A stretch of DNA of 64,000 nucleotides from JBBQYD01 sp942493075 (GTDB taxonomy: Bacteria > Verrucomicrobiota > Verrucomicrobiia > Limisphaerales > UBA8199). Under the pieces are notes generated by a model. That model made no database searches, was not told where the DNA came from, and was given only the letters and a program-made list of their open reading frames with translations. This document shows positions 36,531 to 46,791 of this stretch, one piece after another. The stretch spans positions 2,170,001 to 2,234,000 of the forward strand of contig OW818681.1 in NCBI GenBank assembly GCA_942493075.1. The letters are read 5' to 3'. The number at the start of each line of letters is the position of its first letter. The stretch's first letter is position 1. The position numbers were made by a program, and so were the translations under genes.

Positions 36531-38693
36531 TCATTCGAATTGCCACCTCTCGCTGCGGATGCCCAATTCGTTAAACAAAAATGTATAGATGTCGGTTTGC
36601 TCTGAGATGCGATCCTTTAGGGACGAGCCGATGCCGTGACCGGCGCTGGCAGTGCTACGATAAAGGATTGGGTTGTTGGAAGCTGTTGCTTCTTGCAGGC
36701 GGGCAGTCATTTTACGCGATTGCATGGGGTTGACCCGGCCATCGTTTTCACCAGTAGTGAGCAACACCGCCGGATATGCGGTTCCATCTTTGACTCGATG
36801 GAAAGGGGAGTAAGCAAACAACGCTTTGAAATGCTCTGGCTCTTTCACAGTGCCGAATTCGGTCACGTTGAACTGGCCGTTCGGATCAAGTTCCACACGT
36901 AACATGTCGTAGATGCCAACCCTTGAGACCACTGCCCGAGCCAGCTCCGGGCGCTGTGTCAGAAATGCCCCCATCAGAAGCCCGCCATTGCTGGCGCCTT
37001 CGACCGCTAAACGGCCCGGGGATGTGTACTTCTTTTTGATCAAGTAATCCGCTGATGCGATGAAATCATCGAAGACGTTTTGTTTGTTGGTCAGGTTGCC
37101 TTGCTTGTGCCAGGTCTCACCAAACTCGCCTCCGCCCCGGAGGTTTGCGACCACATAGACACCACCGGCGTCGAACCAGAGCCGGCGTGTGGCGTCAAAT
37201 CCAGGTGACAGGCTGATCCCATATCCACCATAGCCATATAGAATCGTAGGATTCTGACCATCCAGCTTCAGGCCTTTCTTGCGAATAATGTTCAAGGGAA
37301 CCTTTGTTCCGTCCTTGGAAGGGGCAAACTCACGAACCACTTCGAGGTCGGAGAAATCGACAGGGGATGTGGTATAAATCGCAGTGCGCGCCGGTTGTTT
37401 TGCAGAAGGGTTCCATGTGTACCAAGCGAAAGGTTGCAGGTAGCTGACGTTGCCAAAAACGACTTCATCCCCATGCCAGGACTGGACTCCCCCGACGCTG
37501 GAAACAGGTAGCGTAGGGATTTCTTTTGGGCTCCTGCTGCCTTTGGGAAAGAAGGCCAGTTCAGACGGACCGCCAACCAGGTAGGAAACATAGACGCCGT
37601 TGTCTGAAGGCGCGACCTCCTGAACAACACCCTCCCTTTGAGGGACGATCTCCTTTGCCTGAGTCAGAGCCATGGAGCTTGAAAGCGGAATCTCCAGGAC
37701 TTTGCCACGAGGAGAATCTTTGCGCGAGACGAGGTACAAATGATTGTTGCGCCCTAACACGGCACCTTTGATCTGGTCTTCAGAACGCGTGAGCTGTTTC
37801 CACGTGCCGGACGAGTCTCTGATGTAATGTGCGTAATCACCTCCGTCGCCGTTCGACACGATTGCAATGGACCATTTTCCATCCTCGCTGGATTCCAGTT
37901 CTGTTTCGGCTATGCGCGGAAACTCTTTGCCGACTTCATACTTGTCTGCGGATGCGGGCGTGCCGATCTTGTGAATCCACACCTGTTGGTAGAAGTTGAC
38001 ATCCGCCTCCGGACGTTCCCCTTCCCGCGGGTAGCGGGTATAGATAACGCCTGCGTTACCCGGGAGCCACGCCGCGCTGCCGCCAGCAGTCGGGTATTGA
38101 ACGCGGGGGATTTTGTCTTCGAGTTCTTTGCCGGTCTCAACCTCAAAGAAATGCAAGGTGCCTTGTTCACTCCCGTTTTCGGAGAGGCACACCGCGACGA
38201 GCGTGCCGTCGAGCGAAGGCACATACCAGTCGATGGCAGTCGTGCCATTTGTGTTGTAGTCGTTTGGATCGAAGATGGGCTTCCATAGGGCAGGTGGGCT
38301 CATGGATGACAACCGCACCAGAACCGGTTGCTGTGCCGGTGGTTTGAAACGCAGTGCAAATAGCTGGCCCTTTACTTCCGTCAGCCCCGTAAAACGAGCC
38401 GATTCCTCGCTTCTTAGCTGCATCAGTTGCTGTGCGATACCGTCCCTGAACTTGAACTGTGAGAGGTAAGCCTGAGTTCGCTCATTTTGCCTTTTTGACC
38501 ATTCCTTGGTTTCCGGCGCGGTGGACTGTTCCAGCCATTGGTAGATGTCCGCAACCTGCACGTTGTGGTATGTATTGGTCATGGGCTGTTTTGCCGTGTC
38601 GATTCTCGGCTGTGAAGCTGCAAAAAGAGCCTGGGATGCCACGAGAAGCAGGGTGGCAGTGCAAAAGTGAAACAATGGGACCCGGTTCAACAT
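36531..38693 (-). CDS. Prolyl oligopeptidase (S9A) family peptidase
   Basis: A 720-residue protein started at MLNRVPLFHFCTATLLLVAS for a signal peptide (the frame opens 90 bases upstream). Residues ~40-430 are the beta-propeller; the catalytic domain has the Ser in VEGASNGGLLMGAF, Asp in TGENDGRVNP and His in SAGHGIGSS. It cuts short peptides after proline, in the periplasm. Length and motifs are standard for the family. It diverges from the M48 peptidase. Confidence 0.9.
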   Translation of the reverse strand: MLNRVPLFHFCTATLLLVASQALFAASQPRIDTAKQPMTNTYHNVQVADIYQWLEQSTAPETKEWSKRQNERTQAYLSQFKFRDGIAQQLMQLRSEESARFTGLTEVKGQLFALRFKPPAQQPVLVRLSSMSPPALWKPIFDPNDYNTNGTTAIDWYVPSLDGTLVAVCLSENGSEQGTLHFFEVETGKELEDKIPRVQYPTAGGSAAWLPGNAGVIYTRYPREGERPEADVNFYQQVWIHKIGTPASADKYEVGKEFPRIAETELESSEDGKWSIAIVSNGDGGDYAHYIRDSSGTWKQLTRSEDQIKGAVLGRNNHLYLVSRKDSPRGKVLEIPLSSSMALTQAKEIVPQREGVVQEVAPSDNGVYVSYLVGGPSELAFFPKGSRSPKEIPTLPVSSVGGVQSWHGDEVVFGNVSYLQPFAWYTWNPSAKQPARTAIYTTSPVDFSDLEVVREFAPSKDGTKVPLNIIRKKGLKLDGQNPTILYGYGGYGISLSPGFDATRRLWFDAGGVYVVANLRGGGEFGETWHKQGNLTNKQNVFDDFIASADYLIKKKYTSPGRLAVEGASNGGLLMGAFLTQRPELARAVVSRVGIYDMLRVELDPNGQFNVTEFGTVKEPEHFKALFAYSPFHRVKDGTAYPAVLLTTGENDGRVNPMQSRKMTARLQEATASNNPILYRSTASAGHGIGSSLKDRISEQTDIYTFLFNELGIRSERWQFE

Positions 38694-38822
38694 GCGGGGA
38701 ACGTAATTCAGTCTATGCCGGCTGCAAGCCCTTTTCAGGTCGCCCCGTAAAAACCGGCTTGCTTCCCGGGCATACCAGCTCAAGATGATTCAGGAGCGAT
38801 TGTCAGCCTGCGGCGGTGGTCG

Positions 38823-39656
38823 TTGCGGGCCGAAGCTCCTTACAACCCTCGAAAGCAGCACGTGCCAAGAACGTTCCTCGAAACAATTGGTTTTAAAATC
38901 GGCAGTAAGGCGGCTCAGGCGAAGAGCGCGTTCGACCTCATGGGTGGCGATGATGAGGAATCGCGCGTGGCTGAGATCCGTCTGGGACACGATATGGCGG
39001 AGGCGATGCTTCGCCGGGTGCCTTTAGTGGAGCCTAACGAGAGCACGCAATTCGCCCAGCAAATAATCAACTGGCTCGGCTCGCGTGTCACCGAACGGCG
39101 TCTGCCGTTTCATTTGTACATCACGGCAGAGGATGACTGCCACGCCATGGCTTTCCCTGGAGGCCCTATTTTCATGAGCTGGGGTTTGCTCGATTCTTGC
39201 CACGGCGAGCGAGACCACATAGCCTTCCTCGTTGCACATGAAATGGGCCACATCGTCCTGCGTCACACTGTCGATCGCCTGGTGCAGGACGCGGCTCTTT
39301 CGCTGCTGCTCAGGAAGACTTCCGGACGGCTCGCAGCGACAGGTTGGCTTCAGAAGACTGGGAAAGAAGTCCTCGGCCGGGCCTTTTCGCGTGAAAACGA
39401 GCTGGCTGCAGATCGTTTTGCCGTTGACCTGTTGAAAAGGGCAGGGGGCGATCCCATGACTGCTCAAGTCTTACTTGAGAACCTCTGGAGAGCTCTGGCG
39501 GTCGTGCCGGGCCAGGGGCGCGCGGGCGCGTCCAACGACTACTTTGCTACCCATCCACCGTTTGCTGAACGCATCGACCATCTCCAGGGCCACGCCACTC
39601 CTCAGCAACGGCAAGATTCTCCGGCCTCACCCGCAGAAGGCCAATCAGAAACCTAA
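38823..39656 (+). CDS. M48 family metallopeptidase
   Basis: A 277-residue protein, start TTG (or GTG at 38862). The zinc site is VAHEMGHIVLRH with the third ligand in ENELAADRFA, the M48 signature. No membrane segment or signal peptide is evident, unlike HtpX, so it may be a soluble M48 enzyme. The role is probably protein quality control. It is divergent from the oligopeptidase and precedes the glycosidase by 9 bases. Confidence 0.88.
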   Translation: MRAEAPYNPRKQHVPRTFLETIGFKIGSKAAQAKSAFDLMGGDDEESRVAEIRLGHDMAEAMLRRVPLVEPNESTQFAQQIINWLGSRVTERRLPFHLYITAEDDCHAMAFPGGPIFMSWGLLDSCHGERDHIAFLVAHEMGHIVLRHTVDRLVQDAALSLLLRKTSGRLAATGWLQKTGKEVLGRAFSRENELAADRFAVDLLKRAGGDPMTAQVLLENLWRALAVVPGQGRAGASNDYFATHPPFAERIDHLQGHATPQQRQDSPASPAEGQSET

Positions 39657-39665
39657 CTAGAACCT

Positions 39666-42659
39666 ATGAGAACCACTTTGATACTCAGCTTCATCCTGCT
39701 TCTAACAGGGATTCGGGCGGAAGAACTGAAGAACTTCAGCAATCCCCCTTCAGAGTTCCGAGGCGCACCGTTCTGGTCATGGAACACCCGAATGCAGCCT
39801 GATCATCTGAAGCAGATGGATTTGTTGCGGGAAATGGGTTTTGGCGGCGCCTGTATTCACGCCCGCACAGGGCTCGAGACGGAGTACCTTGGCCCTGACT
39901 TTCTCTCGCTCGTGAAGGCAGCCGTGCGAAAAGCGCAGCGGAGCGATTCTTATATTCTGCTTTATGACGAGGATCGGTGGCCTTCCGGCTTTGCCGGCGG
40001 GATGGCTACACGCGATCCACAGTTTCGCCAGCGCCGTTTGGTTTGGACCCGGAAGACTGAATTACCCGAGGCAAAGCTTATTGGACGGTATGTCGTGGAA
40101 TTGACTCCTGATTCCCGACTGGCCTCCTATCGATTCGCTACCAATGGCGAAACGGGCACTTGGAATGCCTGGATACAAATCGCGGAACAGAAAGCCTGGC
40201 ACAATAATCAGTCATATGTGGACACATTGAACCCTGCCGCGATTGAGCGGTTCATTGAAACCACTCACGAGACCTATCTACGGGCCGTCGGCAAGGATTT
40301 CGGAAAATGCATCCCAGCCATTTTCACAGATGAGCCTCAGTTCACTCCCAAAGGGGCCTTCAAGAAGGCCACCGACAAGAGCGACCTGATGATGCCCTTT
40401 ACAGATGACTTTCTGGCCACATACGAGCGGGCCTATGGCCAGAAGCTGGAACAGTATTTGCCTGAACTGTTCTGGGAATTGCCACAGGGGAAAAGCTCGG
40501 TTGCACGCTACCGCTTCCACGATCACGTCGCTGAACGTTTCGCCCAGGCCTTTAGCGCAACTCTTGGCAAGTGGTGCGAAGCTCATAACATCGCGCTCAC
40601 GGGACACATGATGGCCGAAGATCCGTTGACGGGCCAAAGCCGGTATGTCGGCGATGCCATGCGCAGCCTGCAGTATTTTCAGATTCCTGGCATTGATATG
40701 CTGTCCGACAAGCTCGAATTCATGACGGCCAAGCAGGCGCAAAGCGCGGCTCGGCAGGCAGGCCGCAAGGCTGTGCTCAGCGAGTTGTATGGTGTGACCG
40801 GCTGGCATTTTGATTTTGCAGGACACAAGCGCCAGGGCGACTGGCAGGCCGCCCTCGGTGTCACTCTGCGTGTGCCGCATCTGGCCTGGGTTTCCATGGC
40901 CGGTGAAGCCAAGCGTGACTACCCGGCGGCGATCGGATGGCAATCCCCTTGGTTCCGCGAGTACCCCATGGTCGAAGACCATTTTGCGCGCGTGAACATG
41001 GCTATGACCCGCGGCACCGCTGTCGTTCGAGTGGGTGTCATCCACCCGATCGAATCCTATTGGCTTGCCGAGGGACCGCTCGATCAAACCAAAGCCGATC
41101 GCGACCAGCAGGACAAGGCTGCGGGGGAATTCTGCGAGTGGATGCTCTATAACCAACAGGATTTCGATTACATTTGCGAAGCCAGCTTACCGTCTCAGGC
41201 TGGACGTCTCGGCTATGACGCCGTCATCGTTCCGAACCTCACAACGATTCGTTCGAGCACTCTGGATTACCTGGAAAAAGTCGGCACTGTGATCTTTGCC
41301 GGACGCGTCCCGGCGCTAGTCGATGGCATGCCGTCGGATCGTGCGGAGAAAATGGCCAGGGCGAAACAACAGGTGGATTGGAGCGCTGCCCCGCTCATCG
41401 CGGCCTTGGAACCATTCCGCGAAATCAAAGTGACCCCGGAAGGCAAGGCCCTCTATCAGTTGCGCCAGGACGGTTCGCAACGTTTTCTATTCGTCTGTAA
41501 TGCAGATCGCTACCAGCCTTTGGGACAAACCCGAATTCAGATCAAGGGCGATTGGGATCTGACGGAACTCGATACCATGACAGGGAGAATGCGGCGGGTC
41601 GCTTCCGAACACAAAGATGGCATGACCATTCTGAATTGGACTATGCCTGCCCATGCCAGCGTGCTGCTCCAGTTAGAACCGGGATGGAAACCGGGTGGCT
41701 GGGCTCCGTCTGAGACGCGATGGGCAGAGGGCGCTACTCTCGCTGAAGCCGTCCCTGTTACACTCTCCGAACCCAATGTGCTGTTACTCGATCAGGCTCA
41801 ATGGTGCTGGAATGACGGGCCATGGCAACCGCGTGAGGAGATCCTCCGCATCGATGACGCATTGCGCAAGACGCTGAACATCCCTGCACGCAGAGGCAGT
41901 ATGGCGCAACCTTGGACTGATACAAATACTCCCGCCGTCCTGGGCACGATTCAGTTGAGGTTTACCGTGCATAGCGAAGTGCCTGTGCCCAAGTCATTCC
42001 TGGCCCTGGAGGAGTCCGCCGGAGCGAAGGTCATGCTGGATGGAAAGCCCGTGAAAGCCAAACCAGCCGGCGAATGGGTGGATCCATGTCTTCAGAAACT
42101 CACGCTTCCAGCGATTTCCGCTGGCGATCACGAGCTAATTGTGGCGCTGCCGTACACGCGCCGCACCAATCTCGAATGGCACTATTTGCTGGGCGATTTC
42201 GGAGTTAAAGTTCAAGGCCAGGAAGCAACCCTTACGGAACCTGTCCGTTTCCTACGCCCGGGAAGTTGGGTTGAGCAGGGGTTCCCGTTTTATGCAGGGA
42301 ACGTGACCTATCACTTCAAAGTCAACGGACAGGCGAAGCACAGCTTGCTGAGCATTCCCGAATTCAAGGCACCGCTATTGAAGGTGTCGGTGGATGGCAA
42401 GCCTGCGGGGCGGATTGCTTTTGCGCCGTTTGAGCTCGAACTGGGCAAGCTCAAGTCTGGCCTGCACAAAGTGGATGTCACAGCCTATGGGAACCGCGCC
42501 AATGCTTTCGGGATCGTGCATCACGTGAATCAGAACTTGCCTTGGTATGGACCAGGGGCATGGAGGGTTAGCGGCAAAGATTGGACATATCCCTACAACC
42601 TCCGGGCCATGGGAATTATCAAGGCACCTACGGTGAAGGACGCCGAGGGTAATCTGTAA
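39666..42659 (+). CDS. GH106-like alpha-L-rhamnosidase family protein
   Basis: A 997-residue exported enzyme with signal peptide (MRTTLILSFILLLTGIRA). The first half resembles the GH106 group: FRGAPFWSWNTRM, MGFGGACIHARTGLETEYLG, LYDEDRWPSG and AIFTDEPQF (possible acid/base and nucleophile region). The C-terminal half has two beta-sandwich regions including LRFTVHSEVPVPKSF and YAGNVTYHFKV. It probably removes rhamnose or a related sugar from polysaccharides. The substrate is not certain. The ATG leader AGAACCTATGAGAA is nearly the same as at the GH5 gene. Confidence 0.7.
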   Translation: MRTTLILSFILLLTGIRAEELKNFSNPPSEFRGAPFWSWNTRMQPDHLKQMDLLREMGFGGACIHARTGLETEYLGPDFLSLVKAAVRKAQRSDSYILLYDEDRWPSGFAGGMATRDPQFRQRRLVWTRKTELPEAKLIGRYVVELTPDSRLASYRFATNGETGTWNAWIQIAEQKAWHNNQSYVDTLNPAAIERFIETTHETYLRAVGKDFGKCIPAIFTDEPQFTPKGAFKKATDKSDLMMPFTDDFLATYERAYGQKLEQYLPELFWELPQGKSSVARYRFHDHVAERFAQAFSATLGKWCEAHNIALTGHMMAEDPLTGQSRYVGDAMRSLQYFQIPGIDMLSDKLEFMTAKQAQSAARQAGRKAVLSELYGVTGWHFDFAGHKRQGDWQAALGVTLRVPHLAWVSMAGEAKRDYPAAIGWQSPWFREYPMVEDHFARVNMAMTRGTAVVRVGVIHPIESYWLAEGPLDQTKADRDQQDKAAGEFCEWMLYNQQDFDYICEASLPSQAGRLGYDAVIVPNLTTIRSSTLDYLEKVGTVIFAGRVPALVDGMPSDRAEKMARAKQQVDWSAAPLIAALEPFREIKVTPEGKALYQLRQDGSQRFLFVCNADRYQPLGQTRIQIKGDWDLTELDTMTGRMRRVASEHKDGMTILNWTMPAHASVLLQLEPGWKPGGWAPSETRWAEGATLAEAVPVTLSEPNVLLLDQAQWCWNDGPWQPREEILRIDDALRKTLNIPARRGSMAQPWTDTNTPAVLGTIQLRFTVHSEVPVPKSFLALEESAGAKVMLDGKPVKAKPAGEWVDPCLQKLTLPAISAGDHELIVALPYTRRTNLEWHYLLGDFGVKVQGQEATLTEPVRFLRPGSWVEQGFPFYAGNVTYHFKVNGQAKHSLLSIPEFKAPLLKVSVDGKPAGRIAFAPFELELGKLKSGLHKVDVTAYGNRANAFGIVHHVNQNLPWYGPGAWRVSGKDWTYPYNLRAMGIIKAPTVKDAEGNL

Positions 42660-42796
42660 AGCCGAGGCAGCCGCGATGCGCAGCGCTCAAGTCGAATCCT
42701 GCGGATCCGTTTCACGTCCCGATCGCTTTCCGCCACTCGCCAAGATTCACGTTTCTCGTTTCACGCTTGATGCATTACGGGTTACGGATTGGGGCC

Positions 42797-42805
42797 GCCT
42801 CCCGC
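42797..42805. repeat. Target-site duplication, left copy
   Basis: GCCTCCCGC directly before the left end of the insertion sequence; the identical 9 bases follow its right end at 44756-44764. Confidence 0.85.
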
Positions 42806-44755
42806 CAGCGCGTATGCATGAAAGCACACTGATGCCGGAATAGCAGGGCTAGCGAAGATTTGACGGGACTTTACTCATTGATTTTTTTAAGGTCGACCGC
42901 GTGAAACGAAAGAAAGCGTCGGTCGATCAGCTCTCCGGACTTGTGGATGTGGACTTGAAACAGGTCCAAATTGTCCTGCTTGCCGATCCGGAGGAACGTC
43001 GCCATGGGCAGCGATGGCTTCGCAAGCACCACTACCTTGGCGGGTTAAAAGCGGTAGGTGAGCAGATGCATTACGCGGCAGTAGATGCATCTGGCACGTG
43101 GCTCGCAGTGCTGATTTTCAGTGCCGCCGCCAAGCATCTGAAACACCGAGACCAGTGGATTGGATGGACCCGAGCGCAGCGAGACCGGCGTTTGAGCCTG
43201 GTTGTTAATAATAGCCGCTTTCTCATCCTGCCCCACGCCCATATCCCCAACCTGGGTTCTCGCGTGTTACGATTGGCACTCGATCGCCTCAGCGCCGATT
43301 GGCAGGCGCGGTATGGACATCCGGTGTTGGTGGTCGAGACTTTTGTGGATCCCGATCAGTTTGACGGCACCGTGTACAGCGCCCATGGCTGGGAGGAGGT
43401 TGGGTTAACGGACGGCTGGGGGCGTTGCCGCCGTGATTACTACGTGCAGCATGACAAGCCCAAGAGGTTGTTCGTTCGGGAAGTTGTGAAGAACGCTCGT
43501 CGCAGTCTGCAAGCCGAGCATCTCAAGCCTGCCCTGGCTGGGGTTGAGAAAAAGGCGGGAGCCGGATGCTACCACAAGTGCGGCCAAATCAAGGCTCTGA
43601 CGGAGCATTTCAAAGTCCTGCCCGAATACCGCGACCGATTCGAATCGTATCCGGTCTGGTCCTTGGTGACGCTGATGCTGTTGGCCATCTTGTGCGATGC
43701 GCCGCGCGGACAAAAAGACCTGGCCAAACTGGCCCGGCGATTAACACAACACCAACGCCGTGCCTTGGGGATTCGGCCTAATCCACAAGGCTATTTCCCA
43801 GCCCCCAGCCAGTCGACTTTCTCCCGGTTGCTGTCTGGTCTGGATGCCCGCCGACTTAACGAGGTGTTACTGGCTATCCAGACGCAAGTGCGTGGGAAAC
43901 CGCCCGCCGATGAACTGATAGCTGTCGATGGCAAAGAACCCAACCACGGCCCCGGTGACGCCATCCTCACGGCGGTCACCGTGCCCAGTCAGTTCTACCT
44001 GGGCAGCGCCTTGGTTGACACCAAAACCAATGAAATTCCGGTGGCACGTGAACTCTTCGGCGAGTTGGATCTGACAGGGCGCAAGGTGGCTTTGGATGCG
44101 CTACACACCCAGGATGAAACCGCGCGGCAGTTGGTGATGGAACACGGAGCGCATTACCAATTAACAGTGAAGAACAACCAGCCCACCCTGCGCCAAAACA
44201 TCGACAAAATGGTTCCTGCCCCGACTGGGGGATTTTCCCCCTCTGGCTTCGATGCCAAGGCGGGCACGGACCCTCGAAAAGAATAAGGGCGTTCCGGAAA
44301 GCCGTACGCTGACAAGTCGCGCCGTAGCCGCCGAGGACATCGGGTTTCCTTTTGCTGCCCAAGCCGCTCTGGTGACCCGGCAGCATGTCGGACGCAAAGA
44401 CGAGACGGTGGGGCTCATCACCGACTTGCCACCAGAAACGTTGGACGCTGGCCAATGGTTAAAGGCCAATCGCTTGGCCTGGGGAATCGAGAACGGGACA
44501 CATCAACGCCTGGACGTCTCGCTCAACGAGGACCGCTGCCGGGTTCGCAATACCAATGGCTTGTGGATCCTTGGCATCATCCGCCGCCTGGTGATCAGCC
44601 TCTTTATGCACTGGCGTAAACGCCATCCCAAGCCCAACCACCAATCTCTCACAGATTTCCAAGCCGCCATGGGCGAGGACAACCTAGCCAAAGCTATGGC
44701 CTTCGTCACACACCAACACCCTAAACTGTGAAAACTCCTTCATGCATACGCGCTG
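42806..44755 (+). mobile_element. Complete ISAs1-type insertion sequence with DruA-like domain
   Basis: A 1950-bp element. Its ends are a perfect 17-bp inverted repeat: CAGCGCGTATGCATGAA at 42806-42822 and its complement at 44739-44755. Nine-base direct repeats GCCTCCCGC flank it. One transposase region (42901-44731) fills it and is interrupted by a frameshift. Intact ends and matching flanks point to a fairly recent insertion. Confidence 0.88.
42901..44731 (+). pseudogene. ISAs1-type transposase with N-terminal DruA-like (DUF4338) domain, frameshifted
   Basis: The first frame (42901-44286, GTG start) carries a DUF4338/DruA-like domain over residues ~25-190: HHYLGGLKAVGEQMHYAAVD, QWIGWTRAQRDRRL, NNSRFLILPHAHIPNLGSRV and VETFVDPDQFDGTVYSAHGW. 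Then comes the ISAs1 N-domain (YPVWSLVTLMLLAILCDAPR) and catalytic core with Asp in LIAVDGKEPNH and Asp in VALDALHTQDE. The frame then stops. The last part, with the likely catalytic Glu in GIENGTHQRLDVSLNEDRCR, is in the +1 frame (44252-44731). The switch lies near a G-rich/T-rich/C-rich run at 44227-44241. Either decay or programmed shifting is possible. Confidence 0.8.
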
Positions 44756-44764
44756 GCCTCCCGC
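44756..44764. repeat. Target-site duplication, right copy
   Basis: GCCTCCCGC directly after the right end of the insertion sequence, identical to 42797-42805. Confidence 0.85.
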
Positions 44765-44934
44765 CCCCTCCCCTCCATCTTCCTTGACAACTTGCGCAGT
44801 GATGAAACCATGGCCGCGATCCAGGACGTACACGTGAGCATCGCACCACAACAGAGCATCCAGCTTCGTGTGAGCCAGCTATGAGATCTTTCGCTCATCG
44901 CCGGCGAAAGGTCTTAACTCGCCCTGGCTAACTT

Positions 44935-46776
44935 ATGAAACTTCACGCGCTCGATCTGGCCATTATTGTTACCTACTTCGCCACCGTTATCCTCATTGGC
45001 CTTTGGGTTTCGCGGCGCGGCAGCAAAGACCTGGATGCCTATTTCCTCGGGGGCAAATCCCTGCGCTGGTATATGCTCGGTGTTTCTGATGCGTCGGGCA
45101 TGTTTGATATCAGCGGCACGATGTGGATGGTCTACATCCTTTTCGTTTACGGCGCCAAAAGTATCTGGCTGCCTTTCCTCTGGCCGGTATTCAACCAGAT
45201 TTTCCTCATGATGTTCCTGAGCGCCTGGTTGCGGAGATCGAATGCGATGACCGGCGCTGATTGGATACGCACCCGGTTTGGAACCGGCACTGGAGCCAAC
45301 CTGGCTCACTTGAGCGTCGTGTTTTTCGCCTTGGTCAATGTGATTGGGATGCTGGCATACGCGTTCAAAGGCATCGGCAAATTCGCGGTCGTCATGCTGC
45401 CCTGGCGCTTTACCGATAACACCACCGGACTTATAACCGACGAGAATATCTACGCACTAATTATCCTGGGCATAACATCCCTCTACGCAATCAAGGGCGG
45501 CATGATCAGCGTGGTCATCACTGAGGTCATGCAATTCTGCATTCTAACAGTTACTTCGATTACGATTGGCCTGATCGCCATCTTCAAAGTCTCGCCTGAA
45601 ATGATTCAGAAGGTGGTTCCGACGGGCTGGCATAATCCTTTCTTCGGCTGGAAACTGGGCATCGATTGGACTGGCATCTTTGACAAGGTGAACGATTCCA
45701 TCCGGGCTGATGGCAATGAGTTTTTTATGATCATTTTCGGCATGATGTTCTTCAAGGGCGTGCTGGCGAGCCTGGCCGGCCCCGCACCGAACTACGACAT
45801 GCAACGCATCCTTGCCACCCGGAATCCACGCGAAGCTTCCCTCATGAACGGGATGGTAAACGTCGTGCTCTATTTCCCCCGTTACATGATGATCACCGGC
45901 ATCACTGTGCTGGCTCTGGCGTTCTGCATGGCTGACTTGCAGGCCATGGATAAACCTGATTTCGAGAAACTGCTGCCAATCGTGCTCACCCAGTACGTGC
46001 CCACGGGAGTGGTTGGCTTCCTGCTCGCAGGGTTGTTGGCTGCTTTTATGTCGAACTTTGCGGCCACGATCAACGCTGCCCCTGCTTACATTGTAAACGA
46101 CATCTATAAGCGGTTCATCAATCCCGCGGTGCCGCCCAAAACCCAGGTCACCATGAGCCGCATCGCTTGCGTGGTGGTGTTGGGCATCGGGATCTTGTTC
46201 GGACTGCTGGCCACGCGCATCACGGATATCATGATGTGGATTGTGGGCGCGCTCTATGGCGGTTATGTCATGGCAAACGTCCTCAAGTGGTATTGGTGGC
46301 GGTTCAACGGATACGGCTACTTCTGGGGTATGGTCTCAGGCATCATGAGCGCCATGTTCATGCCTGACCTCGCCAAGTTGGTCTTGGGACATCCGGTCAG
46401 CAACCCCCTATACCTCTTTCCGGTTATCTTCCTGATCTCCGCTGTCGGATGTATCCTGGGGACTTTCCTGGGCAAACCAGAGGACGACGAGACACTGAAG
46501 AGCTTCTACAAAACGGTTAATCCATGGGGATTCTGGGGTCCCATCCGTAACATGGTGATGCAAGAGAATCCCGGGTTTCAGCCTAACCCCAATTTTAAGA
46601 AGGACACGACCAACGTCATGGTCGGCATCGTCTGGCAGCTTTGCCTGACCGCGCTGCCAATATACCTGGTTTTACAGTATTGGTCGTGGGCAGCCGCCAT
46701 CGCAGCAACCCTGGTAGTTACCAGCGTGATCATTAAGTTCAATTGGTACGATAAACTGGAGAAAGCGCCGGACTAG
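44935..46776 (+). CDS. Sodium:solute symporter (SSS family)
   Basis: A 613-residue inner-membrane transporter with about 13-14 membrane segments. Family motifs include SRRGSKDLDAYFLGGKSLRW near the N-terminus and GLLAAFMSNFAATINAAPAY near 370-390, the sodium-site region. It should import a sugar or small glycan with sodium. It heads a plus-strand run with a mannanase, a disaccharide epimerase and a mannosyl-glucose phosphorylase, so mannobiose or mannosyl-glucose is a likely cargo (inference). A near-perfect 10-bp hairpin (44885-44913) precedes its ATG. Confidence 0.85.
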   Translation: MKLHALDLAIIVTYFATVILIGLWVSRRGSKDLDAYFLGGKSLRWYMLGVSDASGMFDISGTMWMVYILFVYGAKSIWLPFLWPVFNQIFLMMFLSAWLRRSNAMTGADWIRTRFGTGTGANLAHLSVVFFALVNVIGMLAYAFKGIGKFAVVMLPWRFTDNTTGLITDENIYALIILGITSLYAIKGGMISVVITEVMQFCILTVTSITIGLIAIFKVSPEMIQKVVPTGWHNPFFGWKLGIDWTGIFDKVNDSIRADGNEFFMIIFGMMFFKGVLASLAGPAPNYDMQRILATRNPREASLMNGMVNVVLYFPRYMMITGITVLALAFCMADLQAMDKPDFEKLLPIVLTQYVPTGVVGFLLAGLLAAFMSNFAATINAAPAYIVNDIYKRFINPAVPPKTQVTMSRIACVVVLGIGILFGLLATRITDIMMWIVGALYGGYVMANVLKWYWWRFNGYGYFWGMVSGIMSAMFMPDLAKLVLGHPVSNPLYLFPVIFLISAVGCILGTFLGKPEDDETLKSFYKTVNPWGFWGPIRNMVMQENPGFQPNPNFKKDTTNVMVGIVWQLCLTALPIYLVLQYWSWAAAIAATLVVTSVIIKFNWYDKLEKAPD

Positions 46777-46791
46777 CTAATTTAGAAACCT

